From Acutalibacter muris (lineage in GTDB: Bacteria > Bacillota > Clostridia > Oscillospirales > Acutalibacteraceae): a stretch of DNA of 64,000 nt. The stretch is taken from assembly GCF_002201475.1 (NCBI RefSeq), contig NZ_CP021422.1:434001-498000 (forward strand), written 5' to 3'. Each line of letters begins with the position of its first letter. Within the stretch, counting starts at the first letter, position 1. Under the pieces are notes generated by a model. That model did no database searches. It was not told the origin of the DNA and worked only from the letters and a program-made list of their open reading frames with translations. Shown piece after piece: positions 61,040 to 64,000 of the stretch. A program made the position numbers and the translations under genes.

Positions 61040-62434
61040 ATGCAAAAATTCATGGGAAGGGATTTTCTTTTAAGCACCGAAACCGCACGGGAGCTCTTCC
61101 ACGGTACGGCAAAAAATATGCCCATCCTTGACTACCACTGCCATCTCTCTCCAAGGGAGATAGCCGAGGACAAAAAATTCCAGTCCATAACCGAGGTCTG
61201 GCTGGGTGGCGACCACTATAAATGGAGGCTCCTGCGCGCCGCGGGCTGCACGGAGGACTTAGTCACCGGGAACGCCCCGGACCGGGAGAAGTTTCGGGCC
61301 TTTGCCAGTGTTATGCCCCAGCTTATGGGCAGCCCCGTGTACCACTGGAGCCACCTCGAGCTCCAGCGGGCCTTCGGCATATACGAGCCCCTTACCCCCG
61401 ACACCGCCGACAGCATCTATACCCGGGCGAACAAGGCACTGCAAAAGACCTCCGCCCGGGGGCTCATGCGTCAGTTCAACGTCCGGGCCGTCTGCACCAC
61501 CGACGATCCCGCCGACGAGCTCTGCTGGCATGAACAGATAGCAAAGGACCCGGACATGGAGATAAAGGTGCTGCCCGCTTTCCGGCCGGACAACGCCGTG
61601 AACCTTGAGAAGCCGGGCTTTGGCGAGTACATCAGGAAGCTCAGCGCCCGGGTGGGCCGGGTCTTGCAGACCGCCCAGGATGTGGCCGCGGCCCTTACTG
61701 AGCGCATAGAGGACTTCGCGAAAGCCGGGGCCCTCTGCGCCGACCACGGTCTTGACTCCATGATGTACGCCCCTCCCGAGCCCGCCGCCGCGAACGCCGC
61801 CTTCGGCGCTGCTATGGCCGGGGCGCCCATCGACCCCGCTCAGGCCGACGCGTACCGCACGCTGCTGCTCTTGGAGTGCGCGAAGAAGTATGTGGAAATA
61901 GGCTGGGTGATGCAGATACACTTCGGGGCGCTGCGGGACGTGAACAGGCCAATGCTGAGAAGGCTGGGCCGGGATGTGGGCGGCGACGCCATAAACAACC
62001 GCTCCGGCTCTGAAAAGTTAGGGATGCTGCTGAATGCCATCGAGGAAAACTCGGGCCTGCCGAAGCTGATACTCTACTCCCTGAATCCCAATGACAACGC
62101 CGCCATAGCGTCCATCATGGGCACTTTCCAGGGGGGCGGGGTGCCAGGCAAGCTCCAGCTGGGCAGCGCCTGGTGGTTCAACGACAGCCGCCCGGGCATG
62201 CGCGCCCAGCTGACGGAACTGGCATGTAACGGTGTGCTGGGCCAGTTCGTGGGTATGCTCACCGACTCCCGGTCCTTTTTGAGCTATCCCCGGCACGAAT
62301 ATTTCCGGCGTGTCCTCTGCGAACTCATAGGCGAATGGGTAGAGAGCGGCCAGTACCCGGACGACAGGCCGCGCCTTGAGAAAATAGTGGCGGACCTCTC
62401 ATATAACAATACCAAAAACTACTTTGGCTTTTAA
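61040..62434 (+). CDS. uxaC: glucuronate (uronate) isomerase
   Basis: A 464-residue isomerase of the amidohydrolase superfamily. It interconverts D-glucuronate and D-fructuronate (or galacturonate and tagaturonate). MQKFMGRDFLLSTETAREL opens it, ILDYHCHLSP gives His33 and His35, and the WWFNDSRPGM and DSRSFLSYPRHEYFRR stretches close the barrel. The start is at 61040 because GGAG lies about 10 bases upstream; the in-frame ATG at 61004 lies inside uxuA. The gene starts 1 base after the uxuA stop. Confidence 0.94.
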   Translation: MQKFMGRDFLLSTETARELFHGTAKNMPILDYHCHLSPREIAEDKKFQSITEVWLGGDHYKWRLLRAAGCTEDLVTGNAPDREKFRAFASVMPQLMGSPVYHWSHLELQRAFGIYEPLTPDTADSIYTRANKALQKTSARGLMRQFNVRAVCTTDDPADELCWHEQIAKDPDMEIKVLPAFRPDNAVNLEKPGFGEYIRKLSARVGRVLQTAQDVAAALTERIEDFAKAGALCADHGLDSMMYAPPEPAAANAAFGAAMAGAPIDPAQADAYRTLLLLECAKKYVEIGWVMQIHFGALRDVNRPMLRRLGRDVGGDAINNRSGSEKLGMLLNAIEENSGLPKLILYSLNPNDNAAIASIMGTFQGGGVPGKLQLGSAWWFNDSRPGMRAQLTELACNGVLGQFVGMLTDSRSFLSYPRHEYFRRVLCELIGEWVESGQYPDDRPRLEKIVADLSYNNTKNYFGF

Positions 62435-62446
62435 GGAGTGATATAT

Positions 62447-63289
62447 ATGGAACTGCCCTACAAGGTGGATTTCACCGGCAAGGTAGTGGTGGTCACCGGC
62501 GCAGGGGGCGTGCTTTGCGGGGATATGGCCCGGGCCTTTGCCCAGGCCGGGGCGAAGGTCGCGGCCCTGGACATCAACCTCCCGGCGGTGGAGGAGCTGG
62601 CCGCTGAGTGCCGGGAGCTGAACGAGACCTGCCTTGCATACAAGGCGGACGTGCTCAGTAAGGAGAGCCTTGAGGACGTGCATCAGCGCATACTCAAGGA
62701 CCTTGGCCCCTGCGACCTCCTGATAAACGGCGCGGGGGGCAATAACCCCCGGGCCACCACCGACAACGAGTATCAGCACGAGGCAAAGGAGGGCCAGAAG
62801 ACCTTCTTCGACCTGGAGCCCGAGGGCGTGGACTTCGTGTTTAAGCTCAACTTCCAGGGGACACTGCTGCCCACCCAGGTGTTCGCCGGGGATATGGCGG
62901 AGAGGAAACGCGGCTGTATTCTGAACATCTCCTCCATGAACGCCTACGTGCCCCTGACAAAGATACCGGCATACTCCGGGGCGAAAGCTGCCGTCAGCAA
63001 TTTTACCCAGTGGCTGGCTGTGCACTTCGCCGGGACAGGCATACGCTGCAACGCCATTGCCCCGGGCTTTCTTGTGTCCGACCAGAACCGGGCCCTGCTC
63101 TTTAACGAGGACGGTTCTCCCACTACCCGCTCCGGCAAGATACTGACGGGCACGCCCATGGGCCGCTTTGTGGACAGCAGCGAGCTTCTCGGGGGGGTAT
63201 TCTTCCTCTGCGACGACAGGGCCGCCAGCGCCATCACCGGGGTGGTGCTGCCCATCGATGGCGGATTCGCCGCATATTCGGGGGTATAA
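62447..63289 (+). CDS. uxuB: SDR-family mannonate oxidoreductase (fructuronate reductase)
   Basis: A 280-residue short-chain dehydrogenase. TGAGGVLCG (18-25) binds NAD(P), LINGAGGN follows, ISSMNAY supplies the serine and YSGAK the catalytic Tyr and Lys. DNEYQHEAKEGQKTFFDLE is an insert seen in SDR-type UxuB (YjmF-like) enzymes. It would reduce fructuronate to mannonate, the step between UxaC and UxuA. The start at 62447 has AAGGAG 9 bases upstream; a GTG at 62438 is less likely. A terminator follows. Confidence 0.88.
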   Translation: MELPYKVDFTGKVVVVTGAGGVLCGDMARAFAQAGAKVAALDINLPAVEELAAECRELNETCLAYKADVLSKESLEDVHQRILKDLGPCDLLINGAGGNNPRATTDNEYQHEAKEGQKTFFDLEPEGVDFVFKLNFQGTLLPTQVFAGDMAERKRGCILNISSMNAYVPLTKIPAYSGAKAAVSNFTQWLAVHFAGTGIRCNAIAPGFLVSDQNRALLFNEDGSPTTRSGKILTGTPMGRFVDSSELLGGVFFLCDDRAASAITGVVLPIDGGFAAYSGV

Positions 63290-63296
63290 CGAAAGT

Positions 63297-63324
63297 AAAA
63301 GGGGCTGCAAAAGCAGTCCCTTTT
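63297..63324. terminator. terminator between the uxu operon and the MerR gene
   Basis: A stem of AAAAGGGGCTGC (63297-63308) with GCAGTCCCTTTT (63313-63324), one mismatch-like G-U pair and an AAAA loop. It lies between two convergent genes and has A/T ends on both sides, so it may act in both directions. Confidence 0.7.
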
Positions 63325-63329
63325 GACTT

Positions 63330-64000
63330 TCATTCCAGACCAGTTGCGGCGGCTATGGCCTTCGCCGCGAACTCAGCCGTCCCCGGCCCGCCCGTGTTGT
63401 CGATGCTCTCTGTAAAGTCCCCGCCGCCGGAGTACATCTTCCCCAGGCCCATAAGGGTCTTATCCGAGCAGGCGTAGAAATTCTCGGTAATGAAGCCTTG
63501 AAGCTCCCGGGCGAGGGCCATTGCCTCCGGGGACTCCGGGTTTGTCCCCCGCAGCTCCCCGAACCGTGCGAATATCCCCATTATCTGGGCTTCCATGGCC
63601 TTGTCCCGTTCCGGGGTCCAGTCCTTGGACTTCTCCAGAAACTCCTTATACTCCGGGGTGTTCTCATATATAGCCTTGGCTTCTTTTGCGTACTGGTCGA
63701 TCTTGCTTGTGTCAAACGCTGTAAAATCCATTTTTCTGTTCACTCCTATCAGCTTTATGCCCTTTGCCAGGAGTATCAGGTTCTCAATATGCTCCTTTTT
63801 CAGCTCCAGCAGGGTTATCTGCTGCTCCAACGCTCGGTTCTTGTCAAAGCCCGGGCTCTCAAGTATGGCCTTTATCTCCCGAAGGGGAAACTCCAGTTCC
63901 CGAAAGAGCAGTATCTGCTGCAAGCGTTCCAGGGCCGCATCGTCATACAGCCTGTAGCCTGCTTCAGAGACCGCCGTGGGCTTTAAGAGCCCCAGAGCGT
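63330..64000 (-). CDS. MerR-family regulator with TipAS-like domain, cut by the window edge
   Basis: A partial gene; its N terminus lies beyond base 64000. The visible part begins in the MerR helix-turn-helix wing (GLLKPTAVSEAGYRLYDD), continues with QILLFRELEFPLREIKAIL and a long dimerisation helix, and then a C-terminal domain of about 120 residues (YKEFLEKSKDWTPERDKAME, FARFGELRGTNPESPEAM, FYACSDKTLMGLGKMY) that resembles the TipAS antibiotic-binding domain. A frame starting at a TTG (63923) would be only the truncated part. It would sense small hydrophobic compounds and control drug-response genes. Confidence 0.85.
   Translation of the reverse strand, partial: ALGLLKPTAVSEAGYRLYDDAALERLQQILLFRELEFPLREIKAILESPGFDKNRALEQQITLLELKKEHIENLILLAKGIKLIGVNRKMDFTAFDTSKIDQYAKEAKAIYENTPEYKEFLEKSKDWTPERDKAMEAQIMGIFARFGELRGTNPESPEAMALARELQGFITENFYACSDKTLMGLGKMYSGGGDFTESIDNTGGPGTAEFAAKAIAAATGLE

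Noticed and set aside
1..64000. CRISPR arrays, tRNA, rRNA genes, prophage or complete insertion sequences
   Set aside because: No spaced repeats, tRNA cloverleaf, rRNA-like stretch, integrase, transposase or phage structural gene was recognised on either strand.

Overview
The window looks like a chromosomal segment of an anaerobic, endospore-forming gut bacterium of the class Clostridia. An Oscillospiraceae-like lineage is my inference, since no rRNA gene is present to name it. Support comes from the spoIIGA-sigE sporulation pair, an NfnAB-type ferredoxin/NAD(P)H transhydrogenase, a Na+-pumping oxaloacetate decarboxylase, an oxygen-independent HemZ and gut-type enzymes (choloylglycine hydrolase, GH2, GH27, GH78 and the glucuronate pathway). 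The DNA is GC-rich, promoters are the plain TTGACA/TATAAT kind, and strong ribosome binding sites are common. No rRNA, tRNA, CRISPR array, complete insertion sequence or prophage was recognised, and no stretch above 300 bases lacks a gene.

Layout. 94-6017 is an accessory metabolic stretch on the minus strand: amidohydrolase, choloylglycine hydrolase, DUF2461 protein, GH27 alpha-galactosidase, Gfo/Idh oxidoreductase and a lone LarC N-terminal half with a structured leader. 6206-9030 holds a Crp/Fnr-type regulator and a MATE exporter. Between them lies a low-GC insert flanked by two copies of the same 72-nt promoter/operator region; it carries a small secreted protein and a perfect 23-bp inverted repeat. 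9017-15034 is one minus-strand run: two tandem O-antigen-ligase-like membrane proteins, PTS enzyme I and an orphan DNA methyltransferase. 15170-18607 is the Na+-pumping decarboxylase operon. 19399-28234 is a wall/capsular polysaccharide cluster (glycosyltransferases, flippase, CDP-glycerol-type transferase, priming sugar transferase, TagA-like transferase, UDP-GlcNAc 2-epimerase, LtaS-like enzyme). 28421-31914 encodes a heterodimeric ABC exporter behind a palindromic operator.

32609-43556 is largely housekeeping: a kinase, hemZ, relA and recJ, then an esterase, two flavoproteins and a small membrane protein. Next come pdaA and a divergent VanRS-like two-component system, nfnAB with a Nudix gene, sigE/spoIIGA, and a nucleotidyltransferase/SPFH pair. 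A GH78 rhamnosidase and a YjbR-family gene interrupted by an in-frame amber codon follow. rpsF-ssb-rpsR then precedes a catabolic operon, GH2-uxuA-uxaC-uxuB, which would release and degrade glucuronic acid. The right edge cuts a MerR/TipAS regulator.

The least ordinary structures are the duplicated Crp-type operator flanking the 6918-7577 insert, the structured element with 11-bp direct repeats upstream of the LarC gene, the amber-interrupted yjbR gene, and the tandem ligase-ptsI-methyltransferase run. Everything was read by eye without database searches; family names rest on recognisable motifs, and substrate assignments are inference.
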